Positions 22,939-34,407 of a DNA stretch of 64,000 nt are shown here, piece by piece. Where the stretch lies: the NCBI GenBank assembly GCA_020744225.1, contig JAGMWG010000002.1, positions 2,046,001 to 2,110,000 of the forward strand, read 5' to 3'. The position numbers were made by a program, and so were the translations under genes. This DNA is from Paraphoma chrysanthemicola (Eukaryota; Ascomycota; Dothideomycetes; Pleosporales; Phaeosphaeriaceae). The notes under the pieces were generated by a model. It did not search any database and had not been told where the DNA came from. It saw nothing but the letters and a program-made list of their open reading frames with translations. Each line of letters opens with the position of its first letter. Positions within the stretch are counted from its first letter, which is position 1.

Positions 22939-23558
22939 ATGTCTGCAGCGCCAGAAGAAAGAATACCAGAAGATGATGAGACGACAGAGGCCCCGCTCAC
23001 CATGGCGGCCTCTGTCGTGCTCACAAATTTACCCCGCGATGCTTCAAAAGCTCTCGAGACCGCCGGCAACCTTACTGTACAGAAGAGTAAGTGCCGCATC
23101 TTGTACCGTCTCGCTCATGCGCATACGCTTTCACCATACACTTTACCTCCGCTATTGATGCGGTATCTTCTCTCCCAAAGTATAGCAAACCATCATCCAT
23201 TGCTTCTACAGCGAGCGCACCATGTTGACACGCGATAGTCACCGTAAGGCTACAACCAATCGGCTCTGCACCACATCTCAATCAACGCGTGTTCAAGCTT
23301 TCGACAAACCAGCGCTTTGAGACGATCGTGAAATTCCTGCGGAAGAAACTAGGTGTCAAGGAACACGAGAGCGTCTTTTGCTACGTGGGGAGCGTGTTTT
23401 CACCTGCGCTAGATGAGGGCGTAGGAAACCTTTGGACGGTATGTCAACCCTTCCTAGTGTTGGTGGTCCCGAGTGATGGGCTGATTGGCTGTATGTAGTG
23501 CTTCAAGCAAAATGACGAGCTAGTTGTTGGATATGCTATGTCGCCAGCATTCGGATGA
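22939..23558 (+). CDS. atg12: Ubiquitin-like autophagy protein Atg12
   Basis: Atg12 is conjugated through its C-terminal Gly to Atg5 by Atg7 and Atg10. The conjugate with Atg16 promotes Atg8 lipidation in autophagosome formation. The exons are 22939-23086, 23239-23438 and 23499-23558, giving 135 residues. The ubiquitin fold starts after a 45-residue acidic N-terminus with K-I-T-V-R-L-Q-P-I-G-S-A-P. It continues with Q-R-F-E-T-I-V-K-F-L-R-K-K-L and F-C-Y-V-G-S-V-F-S-P-A-L-D. The protein ends S-P-A-F-G, with Gly135 as the conjugation residue already exposed, as expected for Atg12. The first intron is fairly long (152 bases) for this window. The identification is firm. Confidence 0.94.
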
Positions 23559-23791
23559 CAGCATACTACCAATTCTTAGTCCACGCGGCAAGGCAGCGCT
23601 CACCGTACCCATTCGAGGCACCCAGATGAAGCGCCAATAAGATGCATCATCATCACTTCCGCCTACAACTAAGCGCGAGAACGCGTTCAAATACTGTCTT
23701 CATTTGAAATTCAAGCCGCCCACAAAAGGCAGTAGCTAATTAGGCAACCGCTGCATCTAACTCCAATAGCAATGCAAAATGTCCGGGATAT

Positions 23792-24874
23792 CTACAATGA
23801 GCCTCTCCGCTTGTCCTCAATCAGTTTCTCGAAATCGCTGACTACATCTTTTGAGATGGGGTACGTGTGTTCCGGTGCAGGGTATGCTCGGCTCTTGACT
23901 TCCGTGCGATACTGCTCAATCGCACCCTTGGCTTCGCTCCAAACATCGCCGTACTGCTTGACGAATTTCGGCAAGAATCGACCAGGTGGGAAGTTGCCGA
24001 GCATATCCACTTGAACCAATACCTGGCCGGAGCAACCATTACCAGCGCCAATACCAATGGTGGGAACGCTCAACTCCTTGGTTACTAATGCAGCGATTTC
24101 TGCAGGTACAGCTTCCATGACCATAGCAAATGCGCCAGCTTCCTGCACAGCGAGTGCATCCTCGAGGAGTTTCAGAGCGGACACGGCGCTTTTCCCTTGC
24201 ACGCGGAAGCCACCAAGAGCATTTTGTCGTTGAGGGGTAAGTCCTACATGCGCCAACACTGGTATGCCGGCTTCGGTGATCTTGGATATCGTGGGTGCCA
24301 TCTCTTTTCCTCCCTCGAGCTTGACAGACTTGACGCGACCAGTCTTGATCATGCGAATGGCTGACGCCAATGCTTGCTCAGGGGAGATTTCATAACTTCC
24401 CATGGGTAAGTCTCCGACCTAGATTACGTCAACAAACTAACAATGAGTGAGGGAGCAAAGGTGATTTACTGTGAATGCAGCCTTCGTTGCTCGAGCTACT
24501 GACTTGCAGTGCAACAGCATCTCCTCCATCAACACCTCGCTCGTGTCCTCCATACCCAGCGCGACCATGGCCAGACTGTCACCAACAAGAATCATGTCCA
24601 TGCCGGCATGATCGGCGACATGTGCGCTTGGGAAGTCGTGGGCAGTGATCATTGTGATTGGCTCATTCTTGCGGTACAGGCTCTGGAGGGTGTTGATGGT
24701 GACAGGTTTGCGCGCCAGCGCCGGCGCAGAGCCCAGGGGTGAGTGGGAACTCCATCTGATCTGAGCGACAGGACCGAGACTATGCGACACTGATGGCGAC
24801 GACGAGAAGATGCGCGGTGTAGTCTGACATATTCTCGAGCACGTGCGAGTGGTGTTTACTATGGCACGCGACAT
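23792..24874 (-). CDS. panB: Ketopantoate hydroxymethyltransferase (PanB)
   Basis: PanB adds a hydroxymethyl group from 5,10-methylene-tetrahydrofolate to alpha-ketoisovalerate, the first committed step of pantothenate and coenzyme A synthesis. Exons 24470-24874 and 23792-24418 are separated by a 51-base intron and give 343 residues. The first 50 residues are rich in Arg, Ser and Thr without acids up to about residue 50, a likely mitochondrial presequence. Metal ligands D80 (A-H-D-F-P) and D99 (V-G-D-S-L) are present. So are the substrate lysine in V-K-L-E-G-G (K168) and the catalytic Glu in M-V-M-E-A-V-P (E237). The start is the ATG at 24874; an in-frame TTG at 24889 was rejected. It converges with atg12. 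Confidence 0.93.
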
Positions 24875-26018
24875 GGCTGAAGTGGGCAAAAGTGCGGATT
24901 ATGGATGGTGGATGAAAGAGAAAAATTTTGCGGACACCCGGGAGGACAATACGGACGCAGAATCAGCCGCCATGGCTAGGGCGGGACCGATTCGCTTTTA
25001 TGAAGCTGTACAGAAAGTTGCGCTGTAGAACTTGTACTGCTTCGCCTTGGTGTGGAAGAACCGAGGGTGACCCGAGCTTAAACGTTCCAGTCAGCGCCGG
25101 ACCGTCGCCCCTTTGTCTGGGCTGGACCGCGTCTGGTCGGCTACGTCAACGCACCCCGCAATGCGACGAGGGAAATGCATGCATCTAGAAGACTGACAAC
25201 TAATCCGCGACTGGTGAGCTGGAGGTTGTGTTTGAGCATGATGCGCGGGTGATCGGCAAGTCCCTCGTCACAGGCCGAGGCTCGGAGGAGTGCGGCATTG
25301 CTTCGATTCCATTGGCAGTAACTGGGAGGCTCATTTCTAGTAGCAGGATGTACACGCTTTTTGATTTGAACAAACATATTAAGAATAGATCGCATTTGCA
25401 GTTTCGACAGTTCAGTTTCTGGAGCAGTATGCGCATTGTGTGGTGAGAACAGAGAGGTACTGTTGGTCGACTCCTAGATCTTTAGGCTACGAGGTTGTAC
25501 AAACTGCGGGCTTTCGAGCACAGATGTGGTGCCCTCGTTAATACAGTATTCGTAAAAGATAGAAAAGATAGATAGTGTCTTCTCGTACTTCGGTTTCCTC
25601 TTCTCACACGCTCACATCTGACTACTGAACTCAACGGTTGCGCATCGACTCTCGGGCATGACTTGCCGAACGCACGCGTGACTTCCCGCGCTCGTGACCG
25701 CGACTACCTCAGTAACCCAGTGCTCCCTGGTCTATGACACCATCCTGGACTGCCCGGCGCACCTCTCCGCCTCTTAAGCTACGACAAGACACATTTCTAC
25801 CCTCCAAACGAACACATACTGCCAACGAAGCGACTCCGCCCTGCCAACGAACCAGCCCCTCGCCCGCCAATCGATAGCCCCGCGACTGACGCGACCAACC
25901 TCACGAGCTCCCAACGACTTCGCAGGGAACGATCTGAGCAATACCCACACAACTGCGGCAGGACTGCGAAAGCAACATCAGAATATTCTAAAAAGACCGC
26001 AAAGACGTTGTTGCCATC
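24875..26018. other. Divergent promoter region between panB and ubc8
   Basis: This 1.1 kb holds no gene that I can support. The 200 bases before 26019 are C/A-rich with no clear frame and look like the ubc8 leader. Confidence 0.5.
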
Positions 26019-27052
26019 ATGAGTTCACCAAAGAGGCGCATCGAGACGGATGTAGGTGATGAAGACATGGAGACGAGATAAGCGCAAGAGCTAACATGGC
26101 CTCCTTCTGCTGCAAATAGGTCATGAAGTAAGTCGCGCAGCTTGAAGAGCATATCTACAATACTGACCTTTGTGTAGGATGTATGTTTCACACCGCCGCT
26201 CCCACCTCGTCCCCTCACACCGATCACTCCCGCGGCGACCCTGACGACCGAGACTGATGGACCACAGGCTGATGAGCGACTACGAGGTCACACTGGTCAA
26301 CGATAACAGTATGAGGCAACACACAAGCCCGGAGACTTTCAGCTAACCGCATACTAGTGTTCGTCTCTGTCGTCCGATCTCGGTCCGAACGCAAGACAAC
26401 TGACACAATCCAGGCAAGAATTCTACGTCAGGTTCAAGGGTCCAGAAGAGAGTACGCGCCGAGATTGGATCAAGAAGCGCACTGCTGATGGTTAATAGCG
26501 CCCTTTCAAGGCGGCCTATGGAAGATCCATGTCGAGCTACCCGACCAGTACCCGTATAAGAGCCCGAGCATTGGCTTCGTCAACAGGATATTCCACCCCA
26601 ACATTGACGAATTGTACGAACACTTCGTGGCTCTCTCAGCAGACGCGCATGTAGACCGCTGCTGACAGCATCGTAGATCTGGCTCCGTCTGCCTCGACGT
26701 GATCAATCAGACTTGGTCGCCCATGTATGACATGATCAACATCTTCGAAGTCTTCCTGCCACAACTTCTGCGATACCCAAACCCGACAGACCCTCTGAAC
26801 GGCGAAGCCGCAGCGTTGCTCATGAGAGAACCAAAGAGCTATGATGCGAAAGTCAAGGGCAAGTGACACAGCACGGGTCGCGGGAGTTCTGCATTATTAA
26901 TACGAGAAACAGAATACGTCCAAAAATACGCCAACAAAGACACCGCCGAGGACTCAGATAAGGACAACGATGATGACGATGAGATGAGCTCGGTTGGTAG
27001 CTACGATTCTGGAGACGAGGACGAGGCAGCAGGCAATATGGAGGACATCTGA
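26019..27052 (+). CDS. ubc8: Ubiquitin-conjugating enzyme E2 Ubc8 (UBE2H family), with micro-exons
   Basis: In yeast Ubc8 works with the GID/CTLH ligase to degrade gluconeogenic enzymes. The family-correct model has nine exons: 26019-26051, 26121-26128, 26178-26180, 26268-26308, 26358, 26414-26451, 26499-26613, 26677-26858 and 26913-27052. They total 561 nt and give 186 residues. Catalytic Cys is C85 in S-G-S-V-C-L-D-V-I-N-Q; H-P-N is at 74-76. The acidic Ser-rich tail is typical. Exon 3 is 3 nt, and exon 5 is a single T that completes the Met29 codon from three exons. The last intron begins GC (GGGCAAGT), because the GT two codons on does not keep frame. A simpler option for the 1-nt exon is a GC donor at 26316, which would insert Ser and Arg in N-D-N-M-Q-E-F. 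The E2 identity is certain; the micro-exons rest on family spacing and splice consensus. Confidence 0.88.
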
Positions 27053-27968
27053 ACATTCCCGAGGGATTTGTTCAGATTTCTTTACATTGTCGTTCAGACA
27101 TCAGCTGCACATGATCGGACGTTCAAGGCGCATAGAGGCGTGCAGATGGAGCTCGCCACAATATTTCCCATGGCGTTGTGCTATTTATGATTTGGATATG
27201 GATCTGACTTTACGATGGACATTTGAAGCATAGCCTATCACGGGGAGAGAAGGGCGGTCAAGGTGAACGTGAATGGAAGGCCTTCCTACCGTTGGATGTA
27301 TGAGCTTGGCACTCAAGGTATTGTGTGGTAATGACTCCCACCTCTATATATATTCTTTACATCTGTCTCTTCTGCCTTTTTCTTCCTCAATCCACTTCCT
27401 CCCATACGATGATAACATCGTCGTCTTCATGGTAGTCTAGATCGTGGGGGCGCACATGTACTCTGCCACGGTGTCCTACGAGGATATTCCGGATTGAGAA
27501 CCGTCACGTTTGACCCCAGACACGAGCTCGCCTCCAGAATCGAGGTAGATCGTGCCAGAATCTGACTCAGGTGCGATCAGAGGGGCATCGCTGGCTCACA
27601 ACCTCCTACTACGAGGTTGTTTAGATTCACCGCGGGAATAAGTTGCAGAAGAACAAGACTCTAATCACTACAATCTGCGAACAATGGCGCGAACACTTCG
27701 CTCCCGCAAAAAGTGGAAATGCCGCACTTCTCGAATCCAGCCATCCTTCCAATATAGCCGCAGCATCCGGCCGGGCCTACGCGTCGCTTCTAAATATCGT
27801 CATCGTTCTTTCCGGTCTATGCTTGAGCCAACATCGAACATTGAATATGCGCACACTCGCGGTCCTCGACGAGCTTAAGCTTTGCCTGGCCTGTACACTC
27901 ACACTGACATTGGTCTAATTTGGAGAGTATTAAGCATTCCGTTCGTTCATATCTTTCTCGCTGTCCTA
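27053..27968. other. Intergenic region
   Basis: This is the 3' region of ubc8 and the promoter of the secreted phosphodiesterase. A short TA repeat lies near 27344-27353. No gene is seen. Confidence 0.5.
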
Positions 27969-29364
27969 ATGTTACTTTGCACCTCCCTTCGCACACTGTT
28001 CTGGATATTCATATTGTTTGCGCAGTGCCTCTTAGCGCAAGTTGCGTCAATTGCGCCAGCTTCGACTCGACCTAACGACCTACTCTCTTCAAGTCCCCTA
28101 CAGCCTACAAAGACCACAGCTTTGGTTGCAATTTCCGGAGCGCGAAATGCTAGCTTGGCTTCACGAGCCTCGCCTCCACCTCTGTCGACGGATGTTACAG
28201 CCATAGTAGGGTTTCCGGCCTCTAGCAAGACCGCATCCACTGCGTTGGTGAATGCAGTACCTACAAATACACGACCCTGCAATGGCTACGCGGAATTTTG
28301 CAATCGGAGGTTTTCGAACATCTCCATGGTGGTGGCGCACAACAGCCCCTTTGTAAGGCCACACAATGCAGCAAGCAATCAGGTGTACCCAGTCCTTGAC
28401 CAACTTAGTAACGGGATTCGAGGCTGTATGTTTAGCCCATCTTCGGGATCACAACCCTTGTTGCTAACAACAAGTCAAAGTGCAGTTCGAAACGCATAAG
28501 CCCAACGCATCATCTGCAATACGCCTGTGTCATACGTCTTGCGATTTGCTCGATGTTGGCACGCTCCAGTCCTATTTGACCACCGTCCGAGGCTGGCTCG
28601 AATCACATCCATACGAGGTCATTGCCATAATGATGGGGAACAACAATGACCAAAGCACACGAATACCCGCGTCGGAATATGTGGTGCCATTCCAAGAAGC
28701 CGGCCTCACAAGATATCTCTGGACCCCACCAGCGCCTACCTTGAACCTCACCGAGTGGCCAACTCTGGCAGAGATGATACTCAAGAACGAGAGGGTGGTC
28801 GTCATGTTGGATTATGGCACCAATCAAACAGAAGTACCTTGGCTGCTCAACGAATTCGACTATCAATGGGAAACTCCGGTAAGGCTCAAAGGAAGGTTAC
28901 CATATGTGTCATTTACTAACTTCTTCGAGTTCTCGCCAACCGATCCCGCATTTCCCTGCACCCAGCAGCGCCCTCCAAACCAGACCGAGGAAGTCTCCCG
29001 CAGCAGAATGTATATGCTGAACCACAACCTCAACATCCAGGTGTCCCTCCTCGGTCAATCCATACTTATCCCGGCGTATAGTCTACTCGATGAAGTCAAT
29101 GCCGTCTCTGGAAACGGTAGCCTAGGTCTAAACGTCCAGCATTGTGAGCAGATGTGGGAGCGCCCACCCAACTGGCTGCTCGTTGATTATTATAATTTTG
29201 GCAACTTCAATGGTAGCGTTTTCGAGGTGGCGGCAGCGGCGAATAATGTCACGTACAAACGCGGGTCGTGTTGCGGATCTGAGATGGCGAATGTGGCGAC
29301 TCGCCATGCGTACAACTTGTTCGTCCTCCTGCTGTTCTTCATCTGCTCATGCTCGAGCATTTGA
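27969..29364 (+). CDS. Secreted PLC-like (PI-PLC X-type) phosphodiesterase
   Basis: Two exons, 27969-28425 and 28481-29364, encode 446 residues. A signal peptide is evident (residues 1-23, T-L-F-W-I-F-I-L-F-A-Q-C-L-L-A). A Ser/Thr/Pro-rich linker covers residues 30-100. The TIM-barrel PLC-like domain follows. It carries the paired histidines of the family: H124 in V-A-H-N-S-P-F and H170 in R-L-C-H-T-S-C. Several N-x-S/T sites are present. The C-terminal end is a 20-residue hydrophobic stretch (L-F-V-L-L-L-F-F-I-C-S), which could be a GPI-anchor signal. Bacterial relatives cleave phosphatidylinositol or GPI, but the substrate of these fungal proteins is not known. The start is the ATG at 27969; the frame is open upstream to a TTG at 27882. 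Confidence 0.85.
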
Positions 29365-31611
29365 ATGCTTCCATGCACGATCGGCATTATGTGCCCCGTT
29401 GTGGCGCTCCCAAGGACGGCAAATGTATTTGTCTGATGGTGCTTCGGAGCTTGGGAATGGCTGTTATTTCAAGTTTGTGTACCTGCACGTGTATTTCCTA
29501 TTCATAAATCGTAATACACTACTTTCTGTGTATGGACCATGTCCAAAGTCCTTCCACTGGATGTCGAGCCAGAGTGAATACACAGCCCTTCCCACTCTTC
29601 ATCTGACCAATATGCGAATTTCGGGCCAATTCGGGGCGCAACAATAGCAAAAGTGAGGAACACCACCGTGTTTGATGCTCTCATGTCAAAAATAGAGAAA
29701 TTGAAAGTCCACTAATACAAAAGTAGCGGCGGAAAGGTGTACTTCAGCCTCCTCACATCGCTAGACATTTGCATTCCCTGCATTTCTATCGAATTACTAC
29801 TCAGATGCATTCGAAATGGAAGTGCAAGGTTGACGTTTTAAAGTTTTGTATTGAAGTGGAAGACGTGTGCGAAGGCCTTCATGAGTGTCTCATCTACTCT
29901 GTCGGGATGTAGGATTATTAACGAGGTTTGAGTGGAGAAGAGTGATGCCTTAACGAACGCTTAATTCGCGAAAGCGCATTTTCGGAACTTTACCCGGAAG
30001 CAACCGTGCGCTCAATTTATGAAGGGGAACATTTATCAAGCTGTATCAAGTTGTCGCGGGAGGTACTCCGTGGAAAACTATCGGGGCTCGGGCAGTTTGG
30101 CGCGCAAATAAGCTCCCGAACCAAGTTTGTTTTCGCTCAGGAGTCAATTTAGTAATTTGACAGGTCGCCGTTGAGCTGCAGCAGGCACGTTGCATAAATC
30201 TCCTAGATGCGAGGTTTCCGGGGTGTTATATGTCGATCGATTTGATGCTAAATGGCCCGTCGATTGATGCACACACCACGACCCACTTGAGATCAACGAT
30301 TGCGAATTCACGGCATCGGAGATCAGTGGAGCGTGTTGTGAGATTCAGCGATGGATGGGACGCAGCGCGCTGATGAATATTTAGACTGCGACCGACGGAG
30401 TGCCAGCAAAGTCCAGAGAAGACGTCGAGAGGACGTCGTGAGGATTGCCACAAGGTGTCCAAACATGGCTTGCGAGGAAGACAGGTGCAGAAGACTACAG
30501 TAGAAGCGAGGAAAGCACGGCCATGCTCCGAATAGTGATGTGCGGAGCCAATTCCAGGATCTGGGAAGGCAGGACGCTGATCGCTCCGATTCGCAGGCCT
30601 TGGCTCCAGATCTGCTCCCTCTGCAGAGGCGGTCAATGTTCAAGACACGAGATCATGCCGACGACCAGTTTGTCAATTCGTGGCTTGCGACATTGGATGC
30701 CGTGGAGAGCAACATGATGCATGCCCCCGACGGCGTCCTGCTTGTGTGACGTCGCTTCCGTGGTGGAGAGTCGCAAGCGATGGGAGGAAGCGAAGCAACG
30801 CACGACTAGGTAGACTTTGGAAAGTCATGCAGGACAAGTGCAAGGTACAAGTCTTCGCAGCATCTTCGGAGCTTCATGTGCCTGTCTTCGACGCTGTGTC
30901 GCGGCTGCAGTCGCGTTCTGTGATGGTGGGCCGCAGCCATGCATGTCCGCTCGGATCAAGTTCAGGGGTATCCATACAGCGACGGCGTGAGCGCGGATCC
31001 TTCCTCCACCCAAGCGCGCCGGCCAGGGTTTGCCGAGAACTGTTCACTAGGAGGGACGATTGACAGCACACCGGCGGGCCAGAGAGTGGGACCCTGGAGG
31101 TTAAAGATGCTGGGTACTTGTAGTATACTGTACCGCCCCCGTCGTTGTGCCTCCTGGTATAATAACACGAGCCTGGTGAATCTCGTCGTCCAAATTGCAG
31201 CCACCCTGGAGTCTGGTCGTGCTGCATGCCACATGCCACTGGCACTTTAGCGCCTTCGCCATTCTTTCCTGCAGGAACGGCAAGCCGGCGCGAGGAATAG
31301 CGTAGGGGCCAGCAGCTGAGCGCAGTCGCATTTGTATCGCCTCTCCCCAGCTCGAGTGCTCGAGAGCCCTTCCACGACAGCCTTCACGGACCCGGCTTGC
31401 GCTCGCACATGTACTGCCGTCGTACTCACCGCGGCAGCACACAAAGTGCTCTTCCGACGCAGCTGGACCCCAATGCAGGCGCAAGATAGACCCTGAGCGA
31501 CACCGAGCCCGCACGATTCATACCTCTACTTGGTCCCCACGCTGAGTCGCGGGCCCCAGCAACCAGTCAAGCCACCAATTCTTCGAACCCACCTCCGTGT
31601 CTCTCGCCATC
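29365..31611. other. 2.2-kb intergenic region
   Basis: No gene is supported. Overlapping short frames on both strands at 30226-31514 have no domains. The last 120 bases before 31612 look like a C/A-rich leader. The left part (29700-30150) is AT-richer than its surroundings. Confidence 0.5.
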
Positions 31612-34407
31612 ATGGGTCGCAACGGAAAGTTCTCCTTTCCAATGCCCGGGCGCAGGCAGAAGAAGCTCCGCGAGAGGGACGACGACGCCAGCTCCAATCC
31701 CTCCATCGCTTCTGCGCACGAATGGCCATCACGCCTCGAGGAGCCCTCGAGCAAAGCACACCGCGTGCTCGGCACCTCTGAACCCATGTACCGCGCAACA
31801 TCGAAACAGTCGACCATCCCTGCCAGTCCCGGCTACATGTCCATCACAGTGTCCGAGGCAAGCTTTGGTTCGCAGACCGACCGGGCCTCAGGCATTGCCA
31901 CAGACTACAGCGGCCACTCGAGGCGACCCGACATATCGAGACGGCCGTCGTCGAACGTCATGGGCCGCTCCTACACCGACGATCGCCGGGGCTCCGACTA
32001 CAGCACCGCGAGCCATCGCCTACAACCTCAGACGTCCAATTCGACCATCCGCTCGCACTACGACGCAAAGAGCTCGCCATTGGCCATATCACAGCAGACG
32101 TCGGATTCGGCAGTGCGCGACAGGGCACTACGGAGAGGGAAGCCACCGGTGGTGACCGAGAGCGACTACAATAGTTATGCTGCGAGTCCAGTGTCGCCAG
32201 TGATTCTCGACGAGGCCAGGAGAAAGGAACAACGAAAAAGCAAGCCTGCGCGCCTAGATCTGTCGAAGCTATTTCCAAAACCAAAGGCGGGCGAAGGACC
32301 GAATCACTCCAATGCGCTTCTTTCTCCCACAAAAATGGTCAATTCCCCTGCGGCCATGTCAACAATGTCAGATTACCAGTTTCCGCGACCAATGACCAGG
32401 GAGCCAACACCGAACCCGCGAGGGCAGGTCAAGCTGAAGCCAACCTCACGCCATCCAGTTCAGATACTACCCACGCCCAGCTCACCAGTGCGGAAGTTCA
32501 AGCGTGACGAGTACGACAATGCCAAGGTCCACGTGCGACGACCGCCAAAAGGGGTACAACATTGGTTTGACGCTCTCGATGAGGACAGTGACGAGGCCTT
32601 GGAAGCCAACAATGTGCCCATATATGCTCCAAAAGCTATACGGCCAGCTGCGATCCCGAAAGTGCCAGTCCGCAAGACTTCTCTGGGTCGTCTTGCTCCA
32701 GATGTGACACCACAGCCTAGATCACGCGTGCAGCAGCGAACGCCGGCAGCTATGAACGACACGTTTACGCATGAAGATCTTGTTGATATTCACCGCTTGA
32801 CTTCGCCGAGCCAGTATTCGTTGCAATCGAACAAGACCAAAGAGTCGGCATTGTCGAAGACAAATCTGCAAGATTCGAGCGTTCTGTCTTTTTCATCATC
32901 GGAGGACGAGTACGATGAGCGCAAGGCCCACGTCCGCAAGGTAGCGGTTCGCAAGAGTCTGGACATCAACGATGATGCGGGCGAGATCATCATCGGTCAA
33001 GCACAAGCCCTCGAAGTACGCCCGCACCGACGACCTTCGGCCGCTCAGATGAGCACTCGATCCACTTCAACGAGTGCAGCAACGATTGAAGTAATGTATT
33101 CACCAGAACCGCCGTTTTCGCCCTTCCACTATCCCCGGGGCAGTAATTACAGCAGTAGTAGCAGACGTACCAGCCATGCCAGGCAGCCCTCGGTCATTCC
33201 CGAGGACGAAGACATCCGCCCGAAAACAGCGATCAACATGCCGCTTTCGCCAGCAGCGCACAGTGTTCGCAGTGCGCGTACTTCTGCCAGCGAGCCACAA
33301 CCACGCTCTGATGGGACGCACAAGCTCATGGCAGTCACAGCAGAGGAGGAGGCACTTCTGGAGATGATGCGCAAGAAGCGCGCAGCCATGAGCAAGAAGA
33401 GCATGACGCACATAGACATGGATGAGCAGGACAAGCCGCTCAAGACTCCCGTGGAGAAGTCCCAGAAGCCCTACCGCACGTCAGGCTTCCTAGCCGAAGC
33501 CAGTCCTGTCCGCGTGGTAGAAACCAAAGCATCCAGAAGATCTTCAGCCATCACACCCTCACCACTCCTCCTCCCACCACGCGGCCGCCCTCTCAAAGCA
33601 CATTACGACGCGCCCACTGGCCCTAGCAGTCTCCGCGACAGCTCCACCAGCACCGCATGGTCCGAATACCACAGCTCGCCCGCCAGCCGCACCGCAACCG
33701 CCCCACACCTGCCTACCCCATCCGAGTTCTCTCCCCTCGACCCCTTCCCTCCTTCCTCACCCACGCCCACCGCAAGCGTGACATCACCTACTACCACCTC
33801 ACACGCCTCCCCCCTCCCATCGCCCGTCACGCCGGGCCTTCGTGCCTACGAAGAAGACGTCAATGTCAAAGTCGCCAGCAGCGATACGAGTAACGAGCTC
33901 GACGACGTGCCTGTTCTTGACACGGGCGTAATCGATGCGCCAAACGGTTCTGCTAAGCCATCGACCTCGCACGACATGCCCACACATCGTCGTCGCAGAA
34001 CCGCCTCCAGCGGCGCAGACGTCTCCTTCCCCACGCCCCCAACGCATGGTCTTACAGATCTGACGCCCGTGTCGGAAGTGTGTTCACGCCCACCTAGCAT
34101 CGTCGAGCCGGTGGTGCCGAAATTGCCGCGCAGGAACTCGAAGCGCGCGAGCGGACTCACTTTATTGACGAACGGACATGCGCATTCAAGGAGTCGGCAG
34201 AGTAGCGTGAATTCGCAGTCGTCGATGCAGTCGCATACGAGCAGTTTCATCAACGGACACGGCATTGAGAAACGGAGCTCGAAGCGCGTCAGTAGGCAGA
34301 GTAGCGCGGCGAGTATGAATGCTGGGGCTGCAAAGGCCAAGGCGAAGAGGAGTAGTGTGAGCGACGATGTGCTTGCGGCGTGGAATTCTCTGGGTGGCAC
34401 GTATTAA
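31612..34407 (+). CDS. Large disordered Ser/Pro/Arg-rich protein, unknown function
   Basis: This is a 931-residue, intronless protein that I do not recognise. It begins M-G-R-N-G-K-F-S-F-P-M-P-G-R-R and is rich in Ser, Pro, Arg and Thr throughout, with almost no predicted globular region. Short elements that look conserved are P-P-K-G-V-Q-H-W-F-D-A-L-D (about residue 315), a helical E-E-E-A-L-L-E-M-M-R-K-K-R segment near residue 585, and the C-terminal V-L-A-A-W-N-S-L-G-G-T-Y. Many S-P and R-x-x-S sites suggest phosphorylation. It could be a scaffold or cell-polarity adaptor, but that is only a guess from composition. The start is the ATG at 31612; the in-frame GTG at 31597 was rejected. Confidence 0.8.
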   Translation: MGRNGKFSFPMPGRRQKKLRERDDDASSNPSIASAHEWPSRLEEPSSKAHRVLGTSEPMYRATSKQSTIPASPGYMSITVSEASFGSQTDRASGIATDYSGHSRRPDISRRPSSNVMGRSYTDDRRGSDYSTASHRLQPQTSNSTIRSHYDAKSSPLAISQQTSDSAVRDRALRRGKPPVVTESDYNSYAASPVSPVILDEARRKEQRKSKPARLDLSKLFPKPKAGEGPNHSNALLSPTKMVNSPAAMSTMSDYQFPRPMTREPTPNPRGQVKLKPTSRHPVQILPTPSSPVRKFKRDEYDNAKVHVRRPPKGVQHWFDALDEDSDEALEANNVPIYAPKAIRPAAIPKVPVRKTSLGRLAPDVTPQPRSRVQQRTPAAMNDTFTHEDLVDIHRLTSPSQYSLQSNKTKESALSKTNLQDSSVLSFSSSEDEYDERKAHVRKVAVRKSLDINDDAGEIIIGQAQALEVRPHRRPSAAQMSTRSTSTSAATIEVMYSPEPPFSPFHYPRGSNYSSSSRRTSHARQPSVIPEDEDIRPKTAINMPLSPAAHSVRSARTSASEPQPRSDGTHKLMAVTAEEEALLEMMRKKRAAMSKKSMTHIDMDEQDKPLKTPVEKSQKPYRTSGFLAEASPVRVVETKASRRSSAITPSPLLLPPRGRPLKAHYDAPTGPSSLRDSSTSTAWSEYHSSPASRTATAPHLPTPSEFSPLDPFPPSSPTPTASVTSPTTTSHASPLPSPVTPGLRAYEEDVNVKVASSDTSNELDDVPVLDTGVIDAPNGSAKPSTSHDMPTHRRRRTASSGADVSFPTPPTHGLTDLTPVSEVCSRPPSIVEPVVPKLPRRNSKRASGLTLLTNGHAHSRSRQSSVNSQSSMQSHTSSFINGHGIEKRSSKRVSRQSSAASMNAGAAKAKAKRSSVSDDVLAAWNSLGGTY

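Noticed and set aside
27344..27353. Short TA repeat
   Set aside because: Ten bases of TA repeat are too common to interpret.
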